From Agrobacterium sp. AGB01 (lineage in GTDB: Bacteria > Pseudomonadota > Alphaproteobacteria > Rhizobiales > Rhizobiaceae): a stretch of DNA of 64,000 nucleotides. The notes below the pieces were generated by a model. That model saw only the letters and a program-made list of their open reading frames with translations. It ran no database searches and was not told where the DNA came from. Of this stretch, positions 26,500 to 36,030 are shown piece by piece. The translations under genes were made by a program, and so were the position numbers. The DNA lies in the NCBI RefSeq assembly GCF_014851585.1, contig NZ_JACVAB010000001.1, forward strand, positions 868,001 through 932,000, in the 5' to 3' direction. Position 1 is the stretch's first letter. Every line of letters begins with the position of its first letter.

Positions 26500-26516
26500 G
26501 CGGAATCAAATTCCGC
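26500..26516. promoter_or_regulatory. Palindromic operator upstream of the ABM gene
   Basis: GCGGAAT and ATTCCGC are perfect 7-base arms around a 3-base centre, 39 bases upstream of the ABM start codon and so in promoter position. The regulator is unknown. Confidence 0.45.
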
Positions 26517-26836
26517 CAAAGTTGAATCAGTGTGTGAAGTACCGGACTCATTATGTGAAGGACAGCGCGCAAGAGATTCAAATGAATCGTCAAATCAGGT
26601 TTGATAAAGCGCAAAACACGGTCTTTCAGGCCACACCTGGTGGTCCTGCAAGTAATGCCGATCTTAATTCGAAGAAATGAAATATGTCTGAACGTCCCCA
26701 TCGAACCCTGCGTCTGCAAGGGCGGCATCGATAGGTCGGATAGTAACAGTTCCCATCCGCAAAGAGGCTCGCCAACTCGCTCTTGTGGAATCACGCTGTG
26801 GATATCCACGGACAGGGTCTCCATGTACTTGGTAGT

Positions 26837-26876
26837 ACGACTTCGTTTTATGGCAAAGTTTTTGCCATCAAGTCGT
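26837..26876. repeat. Forty-base double dyad upstream of feuN
   Basis: Inner arms ATGGCAAA (26850-26857) and TTTGCCAT (26861-26868) form a perfect 8-base stem with a 3-base loop. Outer arms ACGACTT (26837-26843) and AAGTCGT (26870-26876) also pair perfectly. It could be a protein-binding dyad or a transcribed hairpin; no T-run follows. It lies 127 bases ahead of the feuN start. Confidence 0.5.
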
Positions 26877-27002
26877 TGAAATGACAAAGAGGGGAAGGGC
26901 GGTGTAAACCTTGTTTTCTTGAATTATGGCGTCATTCATTTGCCATTCAGACGTATTGCGCTACATATTCTCTACCGTGTTTTGTATTTGGAAGTTTGTG
27001 GA

Positions 27003-27257
27003 ATGGCATCACCTCTGATCATAGCGACGCTTGCAGCCGGACTATCCGGCTTCATAGCGCCGGAGGCTGATATGCAGGACCGGGTGATATTGGCCGCTGT
27101 AGATTGCAGTGCTGCCGTCTCCCGTGTCATCCGCGAAACCGGCGGCCAGCTTCTTTCCGCTCAGCCGTCGGGGGACGGCCAGAGTTGCGTTGTGACTGTG
27201 CTGGTGCAGGGCGGCGGCGAGCGACCAAGAAAAGTCACGATGAGAGTTCCCATGTAA
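27003..27257 (+). CDS. feuN: Small periplasmic modulator of FeuPQ, PepSY-like
   Basis: An 84-residue protein with a signal-like start (MASPLIIATLAAGLSGFIAP) and a PepSY-like mature part (AVSRVIRETGGQLLSAQPSG, then CVVTVLVQGG). In Sinorhizobium meliloti the gene just before feuP encodes FeuN, an 83-residue periplasmic protein that restrains FeuQ signalling and is needed for viability; size, signal peptide and position here all agree. Two Cys (35 and 62) could form a disulfide. ATG 27003 fits the signal peptide better than starts further upstream. A hairpin at 27266-27294 separates it from feuP. Confidence 0.75.
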   Translation: MASPLIIATLAAGLSGFIAPEADMQDRVILAAVDCSAAVSRVIRETGGQLLSAQPSGDGQSCVVTVLVQGGGERPRKVTMRVPM

Positions 27258-27265
27258 CTGGAGTT

Positions 27266-27294
27266 GCTGGCGGCGGGGGTATATCCTCGCCAGC
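27266..27294 (+). other. Hairpin in the feuN-feuP gap
   Basis: GCTGGCG (27266-27272) and CGCCAGC (27288-27294) pair perfectly in the 75-base gap between feuN and feuP. There is no T-run. Such a stem could protect the feuN message or reduce read-through, setting a ratio of inhibitor to regulator. Confidence 0.5.
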
Positions 27295-27332
27295 ACCCGG
27301 GCGGTGGGTGAATTAGAGGGTTAAGGGCGGAC

Positions 27333-28004
27333 ATGCGCATTCTTGTGGTCGAGGACGACACAAATCTCAACCGACAGCTGACAGACGCGTTGAAGGAAGC
27401 AGGATACGTGGTCGACCAAGCCTTTGATGGCGAGGAAGGGCACTACCTCGGCGATACCGAGCCCTATGATGCTGTCGTGCTGGATATCGGCTTGCCACAG
27501 ATGGATGGCATTACCGTTGTTGAAAAATGGCGTGGCAGTGGCAAGGGCATGCCGGTGCTGATGTTGACGGCGCGTGATCGCTGGAGCGACAAGGTGGCCG
27601 GTATTGATGCCGGTGCCGACGACTATGTCACCAAACCATTCCATGTCGAGGAAGTTCTTGCCCGCGTGCGCGCACTTATTCGCCGCGCCGCTGGCCATGC
27701 CTCTTCTGAAATCATCTGTGGCCCGGTCCGCCTCGATACCAAGACATCCAAGGCGACGGTCAATGGCATCACGCTCAAGCTGACCTCACACGAATTCCGC
27801 TTGTTGTCCTACCTCATGCATCACATGGGTGAGGTCGTGTCCCGCACCGAACTGGTCGAACATATGTATGATCAGGATTTCGACCGTGACTCCAACACGA
27901 TCGAAGTATTTGTCGGTCGCTTGCGAAAGAAGATCGGCATCGATCTTATCGAGACCATTCGCGGTCTGGGTTACCGCATGCAAGCGCCTGAAAATGCAAA
28001 ATAG
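27333..28004 (+). CDS. feuP: Response regulator FeuP, OmpR family
   Basis: A 223-residue OmpR/PhoB-type regulator. The receiver domain has the acidic pair in VVEDD, phospho-acceptor Asp51 (VVLDIGLPQMDG) and Lys in TKPFHVEE; the C-terminal winged helix includes LTSHEFRLLSYLMHH and FVGRLRKKIGIDLIETIRG. In Rhizobium leguminosarum feuPQ lies next to cycHJKL and affects iron uptake; in S. meliloti FeuP drives ndvA and other genes for periplasmic glucan and osmotic adaptation. The gene order here matches both. The sensor gene overlaps its 3' end by 11 bases. Confidence 0.87.
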   Translation: MRILVVEDDTNLNRQLTDALKEAGYVVDQAFDGEEGHYLGDTEPYDAVVLDIGLPQMDGITVVEKWRGSGKGMPVLMLTARDRWSDKVAGIDAGADDYVTKPFHVEEVLARVRALIRRAAGHASSEIICGPVRLDTKTSKATVNGITLKLTSHEFRLLSYLMHHMGEVVSRTELVEHMYDQDFDRDSNTIEVFVGRLRKKIGIDLIETIRGLGYRMQAPENAK

Positions 28005-29394
28005 CTCGCTAACTGCCCGCGTTCTGCTGCTAGCCTCTTTATGGTCAGCACTGGCGCTGGTGGTGATTGCTGTGACAATTTCCACATTGTACCGGCAGGG
28101 TGCTGAGCGCAGCTTCAGCGACCTTCTGCGCGCCCAGCTTTACAACGTCATCAACTCGGTCTCAATCAGCAATGAAAATACGCTGACCGGCAGCCCGCAG
28201 TTGGGCGACCTGCGCTTTGCCCAGCCCGATACCGGTTGGTACTGGGTGGTGGAGCCACTTGGAAACTTTACCGCCGCTCCCTTGGTATCGTCATCGCTCG
28301 GTGTGGCAAGCCTGCCAGTTCCCGGCATTCTCGACGCTCCCTTCGACAGTCGTTATGAGCGGTTTTATCCCGTTGTCGATGAGGCCGGAAATCGTGTGCT
28401 GGTTGCGGAAACGGAAGTGGTGCTGGATGGCGAGGGACGTGCTGCGCGGTTTCGCGTGACCGGCAACCTTGATGTCGTCGAAGATGATATCGCCAGCTTC
28501 TCCAACAGCCTTTATATCGCATTGGCCATTTTTGGTGTCGGTAGTCTTGCAGTGAATGGCTTTGCCATTCTGTTCGGCCTTCGTCCGCTTGATAGGGCAA
28601 AGGTTGCGCTTGGAAAAGTGCGCAGTGGTGATGCCGAGCGTCTGGAAGGAACCTTCCCGCGTGAAATTCAGCCGCTTGCCACGGAAATCAATGCGCTGAT
28701 CGATAGCAACCGCAGACTTGTCGAGCGTGCACGGATGCAGGTGGGCAATCTGGCCCATTCGCTGAAAACCCCGATTGCCGTTCTGTTGAATGAGGCGCGG
28801 CTGCTGGATCATCAGCAAGGCGAACTAGTTCGCACGCAGGCCGAGGCGATGCAGGCGCAGGTTCAGTCTTATCTCAGCCGGGCACGTATCGCCGCGCAGC
28901 GGGGTTCCATTCTGGCGCGTGTCGAGGCAGAGCCTGCACTGGAGCGGCTGGTACGTGTCATGCGCCGCCTTAACAGCGACAAGAATTTTACGCTGCAAGT
29001 GGCGCCAGCCGGTCTGGTTCTGGCCATGGAGCAGCAGGATCTCGAGGAGGTGGTTGGCAACCTGCTGGAAAATGCGGCACGGTTTGCCGCCTCTAACGTT
29101 AGTCTGACGCTGGAAGTTTCCACGCAGGCGCCGTCAGATCCCGAAGATGCCCGCCGAACCTGGGTGAACCTTGTTGTCGAGGATGATGGCCCGGGACTGG
29201 AGCCTGAGCAGATCAGTGAAGCGATGAAACGTGGCAAACGTCTGGATGAGAGCAAGCCCGGAACGGGGCTTGGGTTGTCCATCGTCAGCGAGGTTGCCTC
29301 GGAATATCATGGCACATTCAAGCTGTCGCGCAGTGCATTGGGTGGCCTCAAGGCTGAGCTGTTGCTGCCGGGACTTTCGAAAGAACATGTATGA
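27994..29394 (+). CDS. feuQ: Sensor histidine kinase FeuQ
   Basis: A 466-residue membrane sensor. Helix 1 is at about 8-30 (ARVLLLASLWSALALVVIAV), a periplasmic domain of about 140 residues follows, helix 2 is near 172-195, then HAMP-like and dimerisation segments with His255 in NLAHSLKTP and an ATPase domain (N, G1 and G2 boxes: NLLENAARFA, EDDGPGL, GTGLGLSI). The start ATG at 27994 lies inside feuP, so translation is coupled. The longer open frame before it is noise. The PhoQ-like layout fits FeuQ. Confidence 0.87.
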   Translation: MQNSSLTARVLLLASLWSALALVVIAVTISTLYRQGAERSFSDLLRAQLYNVINSVSISNENTLTGSPQLGDLRFAQPDTGWYWVVEPLGNFTAAPLVSSSLGVASLPVPGILDAPFDSRYERFYPVVDEAGNRVLVAETEVVLDGEGRAARFRVTGNLDVVEDDIASFSNSLYIALAIFGVGSLAVNGFAILFGLRPLDRAKVALGKVRSGDAERLEGTFPREIQPLATEINALIDSNRRLVERARMQVGNLAHSLKTPIAVLLNEARLLDHQQGELVRTQAEAMQAQVQSYLSRARIAAQRGSILARVEAEPALERLVRVMRRLNSDKNFTLQVAPAGLVLAMEQQDLEEVVGNLLENAARFAASNVSLTLEVSTQAPSDPEDARRTWVNLVVEDDGPGLEPEQISEAMKRGKRLDESKPGTGLGLSIVSEVASEYHGTFKLSRSALGGLKAELLLPGLSKEHV

Positions 29395-29609
29395 CAGTGC
29401 AGGCTACTCAAAAAACGACACCGGAAAACCGTGCAGCTTTCGTGGAGCGTGATGGAACGGCTGACGGCAAAGAGTCACTAAAACGCACCATCTCTTTGTT
29501 TTTACGTGTATCCCCAAGGAAAACTGCTTCACTCTTTTTCTGGAAGTGTTCTAGAATAGCGACAAGCGTATTCGTGGCCGGTGAAAACAGAAAAACAAGA
29601 TTTGGTAAG

Positions 29610-30038
29610 ATGATCAATCTCGCAATGCGTTCGGCAGTCGTATCGGCTGTATCCCTGTCTGTTTTGAGTGCCTGCACAACGACCAACCGTGCAGCGGGCA
29701 CCGGTGGTTTGCTGTCGCGCAGCTCCGCCACCTCGACACCCTATATCGCCAGCCTGCAGGGGGGCATCATCGCGCGCAGCGGATTGAAGTTTGAACGCAA
29801 TGACCTGCAGCGCGCATTGGAAGCCGAATACAAGGCACTTGAGGCAGCCCCCGGTGGCCAGCCCGTGACCTGGAGCGGCGACGACGGCAAGGGTCAGGTT
29901 GTGGCGGCAGCACCTTATCAGGTCGGCGGACAGAATTGCCGCCAGTATACCCACACCATCACCGCGGATAGCCGCGAGACGAAAGTGCGTGGAACGGCGT
30001 GCCGAAATGCGGACGGATCCTGGACGCCTTTGACATAA
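29610..30038 (+). CDS. Outer-membrane lipoprotein, 17 kDa surface antigen-like
   Basis: A 142-residue lipoprotein. The signal sequence MINLAMRSAVVSAVSLSVLS ends in a lipobox LSAC, so Cys22 would be lipidated. The C-terminal part (ALEAAPGGQPVTWSGDDGK, then CRQYTHTITADSRET and GTACRNADGSW) resembles the 17 kDa surface antigen/RT0821-type family common in alphaproteobacteria. An in-frame ATG at 29391 overlaps the feuQ stop but would put the lipobox far inside, so 29610 is preferred even though its ribosome site is weak. The 215-base gap before it holds no other gene. Confidence 0.75.
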   Translation: MINLAMRSAVVSAVSLSVLSACTTTNRAAGTGGLLSRSSATSTPYIASLQGGIIARSGLKFERNDLQRALEAEYKALEAAPGGQPVTWSGDDGKGQVVAAAPYQVGGQNCRQYTHTITADSRETKVRGTACRNADGSWTPLT

Positions 30039-30152
30039 GTCATGGCAAGAGGGTGTTTTTAGCCCCATGAAAGATGCGCAAGGTTGCGGCACATTGCCTC
30101 AAATTTGCGTTATTGCGGGCCTGCTTGTTTCAAAAGGGACCGCCTTCGAGTA

Positions 30153-31349
30153 ATGGGCATTATGTTCTGGATTATCGTCGCCATACTGACGGCAGCCGTG
30201 GCTGTTGTCCTCATGTACCCCCTGATGCGCAAGGCCGAAGTGCTGGAGGCAACAGAGAGCGGTGAAGTTGCCGTTTACAAGGACCAGATCGCGGAACTTG
30301 AACGCGAGCGTAAAGGCGGCCTGATAAGCGATTCCGAAGCGGAATATGCGCGTGCGGAAATCGGCCGGCGGCTTCTTGCTGCTGATGCAAAAAGTTCCAC
30401 GAAATTGGACAAGCCTGCCCGCGTGCAAAGCAGCCACAAGTTTGCGTCTGCATTTGTCACCGTGCTGCTGCCTGCCTTTGGTCTCTGTCTTTACTTGCTG
30501 ACCGGCAGTCCGGAAAAACCGGACATGCCGCTAGAGGCACGTCTTGCAAATCCCGGCAATAACATGTCGCTGCTGATCGCCAAGGCCGAACGTCATCTGG
30601 CGGAAAACCCCGACGATGGCGCAGGTTGGGACATTTTGGCACCGATCTACTTCCGCACCATGCGTTTGGGTGATGCCGAGCTTGCCTACCGCAATGCCAT
30701 CCGTATCCAGGGGCCAAGTTCTGATCGCCTAATTGGTCTTGGAGAAACGCTGGTGGCGGCAAATGACGGTATCGTCACGGAAGATGCACGCTCAGCCTTT
30801 GAAGAAGGCCTTCGCCTTGACGCCACCAATCCGCGCGCCCGTTTTTATGTTGGCCTTGCCTATGAGCAGGCCGGCAGAAAACAGGAGGCACTCGCTACCT
30901 TTGAGGGACTGGTGAAGGATTCCAAATCGGATTCGCCGTGGCTACCACTGGTTAATGAGCATATCGCAGCATTGAAACAGGACAACGGACCGACCGTCGA
31001 CAGGGCGCAAACCCAGACACAGGGTCAGGCACAATCACAGGACAGCGAGCAGCTTGGCAATCCGAGCGCTGAAGATATCGCCAATGCGCAAAGCATGAAC
31101 ACCGAAGAACGTCAGGCGATGATCCTCGGAATGGTCGAAAGCCTTGATGCACGCCTGCAGGAAAATCCTGACAATTTTGAGGGCTGGATGCGTCTGGTCC
31201 GTTCCTATGCCATGCTCAAGAACGAGACCAAGGCACAGGAAGCTCTGAAAACTGGCCTGAAATCATTCCCCGTACAGGGCGAACAGGGAAAACAGCTCGT
31301 TGCTTTGGCAAAAGAGCTGGGACTGTCGCTTGAAGGAGTTTCGCAATGA
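30153..31349 (+). CDS. ccmI: Cytochrome c biogenesis protein CcmI (CycH)
   Basis: A 398-residue apocytochrome c chaperone. Two membrane helices (about 3-22 and 100-118, [20 protein letters not shown]) bracket a cytoplasmic leucine-zipper-like loop ([18 protein letters not shown]), and the periplasmic C-terminal part carries TPR-like repeats ([34 protein letters not shown]). It delivers apocytochrome c to the CcmFH haem lyase. Start at ATG 30153 (MGIMFW), next to the first helix; the frame opens earlier without a good site. First gene of ccmI-ccmE-ccmF-ccmH, with ATGA overlaps throughout. Confidence 0.93.
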   Translation: MGIMFWIIVAILTAAVAVVLMYPLMRKAEVLEATESGEVAVYKDQIAELERERKGGLISDSEAEYARAEIGRRLLAADAKSSTKLDKPARVQSSHKFASAFVTVLLPAFGLCLYLLTGSPEKPDMPLEARLANPGNNMSLLIAKAERHLAENPDDGAGWDILAPIYFRTMRLGDAELAYRNAIRIQGPSSDRLIGLGETLVAANDGIVTEDARSAFEEGLRLDATNPRARFYVGLAYEQAGRKQEALATFEGLVKDSKSDSPWLPLVNEHIAALKQDNGPTVDRAQTQTQGQAQSQDSEQLGNPSAEDIANAQSMNTEERQAMILGMVESLDARLQENPDNFEGWMRLVRSYAMLKNETKAQEALKTGLKSFPVQGEQGKQLVALAKELGLSLEGVSQ

Positions 31350-31813
31350 CACGCAAGCAGAAACGCCTGACGATCATTGGCGGTGGGGTCAGCTTTATCA
31401 TTGCCGCAGTTCTGCTGGTTATGTTCGCCTTCGGGCAGGCCGTTGCCTATTTTTACATGCCGTCTGATCTGGCCAAGACCACCGTTGAGCCGGGCACCCG
31501 CATTCGCCTCGGTGGGCTGGTGGGTGAAAACTCCGTGAAGCGCGGTGAGGGCACCACGATCAGCTTCAACGTCACCGATGGCTCTGCAACCGTGCCGGTA
31601 ACCTATACCGGTATTCTACCGGATCTTTTCCGTGAGGGACAAGGCGTTGTCACCGAAGGCTCATTTGATGCGGCAAGCCACATGTTCGTGGCCGATAGTG
31701 TTCTGGCCAAACATGATGAAAACTACATGCCCAAGGAAGTTGCCGACGGTCTGAAAAAACAGGGTCTGTGGCAGCATGGCGAGGAAGAAGCCGCAAGTGG
31801 AGCAAAGCAATGA
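31346..31813 (+). CDS. ccmE: Periplasmic haem chaperone CcmE (CycJ)
   Basis: A 155-residue membrane-anchored haem chaperone: one N-terminal helix (about residues 8-36) then a beta-barrel OB domain. Haem binds covalently through His123 in AKHDENYMP, with Tyr127 as axial ligand, both present. It receives haem from CcmABCD and hands it to CcmF. The start overlaps the ccmI stop by 4 bases; the end overlaps ccmF by 4 bases. Confidence 0.96.
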   Translation: MTRKQKRLTIIGGGVSFIIAAVLLVMFAFGQAVAYFYMPSDLAKTTVEPGTRIRLGGLVGENSVKRGEGTTISFNVTDGSATVPVTYTGILPDLFREGQGVVTEGSFDAASHMFVADSVLAKHDENYMPKEVADGLKKQGLWQHGEEEAASGAKQ

Positions 31814-33801
31814 TTACCGAGGTCGGTCACTATTCGCTGGTGCTTGCATTGGCTGTTGCCTTGATCGTATCGATCCTGCCGGTGATTGGCGCGCGTCGTA
31901 ACGACGTTGCACTGATGGATATCGGAAGCCTCGGCTCCATCATGTTGTTCCTACTGGTCAGCCTTTCCTTTGCAGCGCTTACCAGAGCCTATGCGGTGTC
32001 CGACTTCTCGGTCGCCAATGTCTACCAGAACTCGCATTCGATGATGCCAATGCTCTACAAGCTCACTGGCGTTTGGGGCAACCATGAAGGCTCGATGATG
32101 TTGTGGTTGCTGATTATCACCTTCTTCAGCGCGCTGGTCGCCATTTACGGCCGCAATCTGCCGGATACGCTCAAGGCCAACGTGCTGGCAGTTCAGGCGT
32201 GGATTACTCTCGCTTTCCTGCTGTTCATTCTGCTGACTTCGAACCCGTTCGAACGGCTTGATCCGGTGCCGGCCGAAGGCCAGGACCTCAATCCGATCCT
32301 GCAGGATTTCGGTCTGGCGATCCATCCGCCGCTTCTCTATCTCGGTTATGTCGGCTTTTCCGTCTGTTTCTCCTTTGCTGTAGCTGCCTTGCTGGACGGT
32401 CGCATCGACGCAGCCTGGGCGCGCTGGGTTCGCCCGTGGACGCTGGCCGCATGGACCTTTCTGACGGCCGGTATTTCCATGGGCTCTTACTGGGCCTATT
32501 ACGAGCTCGGCTGGGGCGGCTGGTGGTTCTGGGACCCGGTTGAAAACGCGTCCTTCATGCCATGGCTTGCCGGTACGGCACTGCTCCATTCGGCAATCGT
32601 CATGGAAAAACGCGAAGCGCTGAAAATCTGGACGGTGCTTCTTGCCATCATGACTTTCTCGCTGTCGCTGCTGGGTACCTTCCTGGTGCGTTCCGGTGTG
32701 TTGACCTCGGTCCACGCCTTCGCGACAGATCCAAGCCGCGGTATCTTCATCCTGGGCATTCTGACCGTGTTTATTGGTGGTGCGTTTGCGCTGTTTGCAT
32801 GGCGGGCACCGATGTTGAAGGCGGGTGGCATGTTCGCGCCGATTTCGCGTGAAGGTGCACTTGTCCTCAACAACCTTGTCCTGACGGTTGCCACCGCGAC
32901 GGTTCTGACCGGCACGCTTTATCCGCTGGTTCTGGAAACCTTGACCGGCGAAAAGATTTCGGTCGGTGCGCCGTTCTTCAATCTGACCTTCGGCCTTCTG
33001 ATGGTGCCGATCCTCATCATCACACCATTTGGGCCGTTGCTGGCCTGGAAACGTGGTGATGCACTGGGTGCCCTGCAGCGGCTCTATGTTGCAGCCTCAC
33101 TTGCATTCTTGGCTGGTCTTGTTCTGTGGTACGTGGAAAATGGCGGCCCGGTTATGGCGGCGCTGGGTATTGCCGCCGGTTTCTTCCTGATCATCGGTGC
33201 CTTTACCGACCTCTGGTACCGCGCCAACTTTGGCAAGCTGGCCTTCGGCATTGCTTTCCGCCGTCTGAAAGGTCTGCCACGCTCCGCATTTGGTACCGCT
33301 CTTGCCCATATGGGCCTCGGCATCACGGTTCTCGGCATCGTCATCGTGACCACCTACGAAACCGAACATGTGCTGGAAATGAAACCTGGCATGGTCACCG
33401 AAGCTGGCGGTTACACACTGGTATTTGATGGCATGCGCAGTGCTGCCGGCCCGAACTTTACCGAAGATCGTGGCCACTTCAACATTTTGAAGGGCGGTGT
33501 GATGGTTGCCGATGTCTGGTCGTCCAAGCGGCTCTACACCGCACGGCGTATGCCAACGACTGAAGCGGGCATTCTGACCTTCGGCCTCAGCCAGCTTTAC
33601 GTCTCGCTTGGTGATCTCACCGAAAATGGTGGCATTGTCGTGCGTGTCTGGTGGAAACCATTCATTCTGTGCATCTGGGGCGGTACGCTGTTCATGATGG
33701 CTGGAGGCTTCATGTCTCTGAGCGATCGCAGGCTGCGGGTGGGGGCGCCCACGCGCAAGGTCAAGCCGGTCAAGGCACCAGCACTGGAGGCGGCCGAATG
33801 A
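31810..33801 (+). CDS. ccmF: Haem lyase subunit CcmF (CycK)
   Basis: A 663-residue polytopic membrane protein with about 14-15 helices, the haem-handling core of cytochrome c maturation. The conserved tryptophan-rich WWD motif is in [20 protein letters not shown], and conserved His residues lie in nearby loops ([21 protein letters not shown]). The long open frame begins earlier, but ATG 31810 ([15 protein letters not shown]) overlaps the ccmE stop and matches homologue starts. It works with CcmI and CcmH to ligate haem to the CxxCH of apocytochromes. Confidence 0.95.
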   Translation: MITEVGHYSLVLALAVALIVSILPVIGARRNDVALMDIGSLGSIMLFLLVSLSFAALTRAYAVSDFSVANVYQNSHSMMPMLYKLTGVWGNHEGSMMLWLLIITFFSALVAIYGRNLPDTLKANVLAVQAWITLAFLLFILLTSNPFERLDPVPAEGQDLNPILQDFGLAIHPPLLYLGYVGFSVCFSFAVAALLDGRIDAAWARWVRPWTLAAWTFLTAGISMGSYWAYYELGWGGWWFWDPVENASFMPWLAGTALLHSAIVMEKREALKIWTVLLAIMTFSLSLLGTFLVRSGVLTSVHAFATDPSRGIFILGILTVFIGGAFALFAWRAPMLKAGGMFAPISREGALVLNNLVLTVATATVLTGTLYPLVLETLTGEKISVGAPFFNLTFGLLMVPILIITPFGPLLAWKRGDALGALQRLYVAASLAFLAGLVLWYVENGGPVMAALGIAAGFFLIIGAFTDLWYRANFGKLAFGIAFRRLKGLPRSAFGTALAHMGLGITVLGIVIVTTYETEHVLEMKPGMVTEAGGYTLVFDGMRSAAGPNFTEDRGHFNILKGGVMVADVWSSKRLYTARRMPTTEAGILTFGLSQLYVSLGDLTENGGIVVRVWWKPFILCIWGGTLFMMAGGFMSLSDRRLRVGAPTRKVKPVKAPALEAAE

Positions 33802-34259
33802 TCCGCAGTCTCGTCGTCGCCGTGCTTCTGCTGTTTTCGACAGTCCCTGCCATGGCGGTTCTGCCGGATGAAATCTTGAGCGATCCTGTTCTGGAAGAGC
33901 GCGCACGAAATCTCTCGGCGCAGCTGCGCTGTATGGTGTGCCAGAATCAGTCCATTGATGATTCCAACGCAGAACTGGCCCGCGATCTGCGCGTGCTGGT
34001 GCGGGAACGTCTGGTCAGCGGCGACAGCGATCAGGACGTGATCGCTTATGTTGTGTCCCGTTACGGCGAGTTCGTGCTTCTCAAGCCACGTTTCAGCGCT
34101 CGTACCGTGTTGTTGTGGGGCGCGCCTATCCTGTTGACACTGGCTGGCGTCACATCGCTGCTGGTCTTTGCCAGACGGCGTAACACATTGCCCACACAGC
34201 AGAAATTGTCTTCCGAGGAGGAAGCGAAAATCCGCTCACTTCTGGAAAAACAGGACTGA
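33798..34259 (+). CDS. ccmH: Cytochrome c biogenesis thiol protein CcmH (CycL)
   Basis: A 153-residue protein with a signal peptide or first helix ([20 protein letters not shown]), the redox motif LRCMVCQNQ (Cys45 and Cys48) in a short periplasmic three-helix domain, and a C-terminal membrane helix (about 100-120). It reduces the apocytochrome haem-binding cysteines for ligation. Start overlaps the ccmF stop by 4 bases. Last gene of the cyc operon; degP follows after 147 bases with its own probable promoter. Confidence 0.95.
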   Translation: MIRSLVVAVLLLFSTVPAMAVLPDEILSDPVLEERARNLSAQLRCMVCQNQSIDDSNAELARDLRVLVRERLVSGDSDQDVIAYVVSRYGEFVLLKPRFSARTVLLWGAPILLTLAGVTSLLVFARRRNTLPTQQKLSSEEEAKIRSLLEKQD

Positions 34260-34406
34260 CCCTTTTCGTGAGAGCCCGGACGGCGCCAACATTACCGATT
34301 TTTCATGCAGCAGACACCTGATTGTAAGGTGAGAGCTCCTATATCTTCATCATCCACCGCTTCCCGCTAACGGGCTCCAGTTTGAATGATGAAAGAAGGT
34401 ACCTCC

Positions 34407-35969
34407 ATGCTGAAGAATTTAACCGGACGCATTTCCGTAAACACCGCGCTCAAGACATCAACTGTTGCGGGTCTGGCTGCCGTCATGCTGGCCACCGGTC
34501 TCCCACTCCATGTTGGTCAGTCCTTGGCTGCACCTGTCGAGGTTAACGCGCCGCAGGTTGCAAGCTTTGCAAACGTGGTTGATGCCGTTTCCCCGGCCGT
34601 TGTTTCGGTGCGTGTACAGACCAATGTCCAGCCAGCGTCTGACGACAACAGCAACTTTTCCTTCAATTTTGGCGGTCGTGGTCTCGACCAGCTTCCTGAC
34701 GACCATCCGTTGAAGCGTTTCTTCCGTGAATTCGGCGGGCCAACACCCGGTGACCGCGATCATGCAGACCGCGCACCAAACCGCCGTGGACCTGGCAAGG
34801 GCGCACTTCGCCCAACCTCGCAGGGTTCCGGCTTCTTCATCTCTGAAGATGGTTACATCGTCACCAACAACCACGTTGTCGATGATGGCGCTGCCTTCAC
34901 CGTGGTAATGAACGATGGCACCGAATATGATGCCAAGCTGGTCGGCAAGGACAGCCGGACCGATCTGGCCGTGCTGAAGGTCGATGTGAACCGCAAGTTC
35001 ACCTATGTTCAGTTTGCCGATGACAGCAAGGTGCGCGTTGGTGACTGGGTTGTCGCCGTTGGTAACCCGTTCGGCCTCGGCGGTACGGTCACGTCGGGCA
35101 TCATCTCTGCCCGCGGCCGTGACATCGGTTCTGGCCCATACGACGACTACCTGCAGATCGACGCTGCGGTTAACCGCGGTAACTCCGGTGGTCCTGCCTT
35201 CAACCTAAATGGTCAGGTTGTCGGTATCAACACCGCGATCTTTTCGCCATCCGGCGGTAACGTCGGTATTGCCTTCGCTATTCCGGCAGCCGTCGCCAAA
35301 GACGTCGTTGCTGACCTGATGAAGGATGGCAAGGTGGAGCGCGGTTGGCTCGGCGTTCAAATCCAGCCGGTCAGCAAGGACATTGCGGAATCGCTTGGTC
35401 TTTCCGAAGCAAGTGGTGCTCTGGTCGTTGCACCACAGGCTGGCTCGCCTGGCGACAAGGCTGGCATCAAGCAGGGCGACATCATCACTGCCGTCAATGG
35501 TGACACCATCAAGGACGCTCGCGATCTGTCCCGCAAGATTGGTGCATTGGCGCCAAACACCAAGGTTGAAATCTCCCTGTGGCGCGACGGCAAGTCTCAG
35601 CCAGTCACCGTAACACTGGGTGACCTTTCCAGCGATGAGGCTTCCCCGACAACGCCAAGCACCTCGCAGGGCAATGAACAGCAGCCATCCAGCGAAAAGG
35701 CACTTGCAAGCCTTGGTGTGACGGTCGCTCCGGCAGAAGATGGCAAGGGACTAAGCATCACGGACGTTGATCCGGATTCCGATGCCGCAACCCGTGGTCT
35801 CAAGACCGGTGAAACGATCACCTCCGTGAACAACCAGCAGGTCAGCTCTGCGGCTGATGTGGAAAAAATCCTTGAACAGGCCAAAAAAGACGGCCGCTCC
35901 AAGGCTCTGTTCCAGATCCAGACCGAAAACGGCAGCCGCTTCGTCGCTCTTGATATCGATGCAGGCTAA
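34407..35969 (+). CDS. degP: Periplasmic serine protease DegP/HtrA
   Basis: A 520-residue Do-type protease/chaperone. The signal peptide ends near SLAAP (residue 43). The trypsin-like domain has His156 (TNNHVV), Asp186 (TDLAVL) and Ser260 (GNSGGPAFN), and two PDZ domains follow (about 290-390 and 420-515). It degrades misfolded envelope proteins. ATG 34407 (MLKNLTGRIS) has AAGGT at a good distance; two ATGs at 34386-34391 lack one. A CTATAT at 34339-34344 could be a -10 box, with no clear -35. A two-component system follows in the same direction. Confidence 0.95.
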   Translation: MLKNLTGRISVNTALKTSTVAGLAAVMLATGLPLHVGQSLAAPVEVNAPQVASFANVVDAVSPAVVSVRVQTNVQPASDDNSNFSFNFGGRGLDQLPDDHPLKRFFREFGGPTPGDRDHADRAPNRRGPGKGALRPTSQGSGFFISEDGYIVTNNHVVDDGAAFTVVMNDGTEYDAKLVGKDSRTDLAVLKVDVNRKFTYVQFADDSKVRVGDWVVAVGNPFGLGGTVTSGIISARGRDIGSGPYDDYLQIDAAVNRGNSGGPAFNLNGQVVGINTAIFSPSGGNVGIAFAIPAAVAKDVVADLMKDGKVERGWLGVQIQPVSKDIAESLGLSEASGALVVAPQAGSPGDKAGIKQGDIITAVNGDTIKDARDLSRKIGALAPNTKVEISLWRDGKSQPVTVTLGDLSSDEASPTTPSTSQGNEQQPSSEKALASLGVTVAPAEDGKGLSITDVDPDSDAATRGLKTGETITSVNNQQVSSAADVEKILEQAKKDGRSKALFQIQTENGSRFVALDIDAG

Positions 35970-36030
35970 GCCCGTTTGAACGTGTGCCGGGGCGTTCATG
36001 CCCCGGCATTTCCTTTTCAGGAGGTTTCTT

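Larger units (their letters stand above)
26462..27002. other. Palindrome-rich intergenic region
   Basis: A 541-base gap between the ABM gene and feuN. The frames that run across it look like noise. It holds three clear dyads: GCGGAAT-caa-ATTCCGC at 26500-26516, the 14-bp GATTCAAATGAATC at 26575-26588, and a large one at 26837-26876 listed separately. The right end must contain the feuN promoter, which I could not place with confidence. Confidence 0.55.

Noticed and set aside
26108..26680. A 190-residue plus-strand frame
   Set aside because: Runs over the Dabb terminator and antisense to the ABM gene; composition not protein-like.
26462..26887. N-terminal extension of the ABM gene to 240 residues
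   Set aside because: The added 142 residues do not resemble the family, cross two perfect palindromes, and the ATG at 26461 has its own ribosome site.
29391..29609. Longer start for the lipoprotein gene overlapping the feuQ stop
   Set aside because: It would place the lipobox about 95 residues inside the protein, which is not compatible with lipoprotein export.
33097..33906. A 269-residue minus-strand frame
   Set aside because: Antisense to ccmF and ccmH, both with intact motifs.
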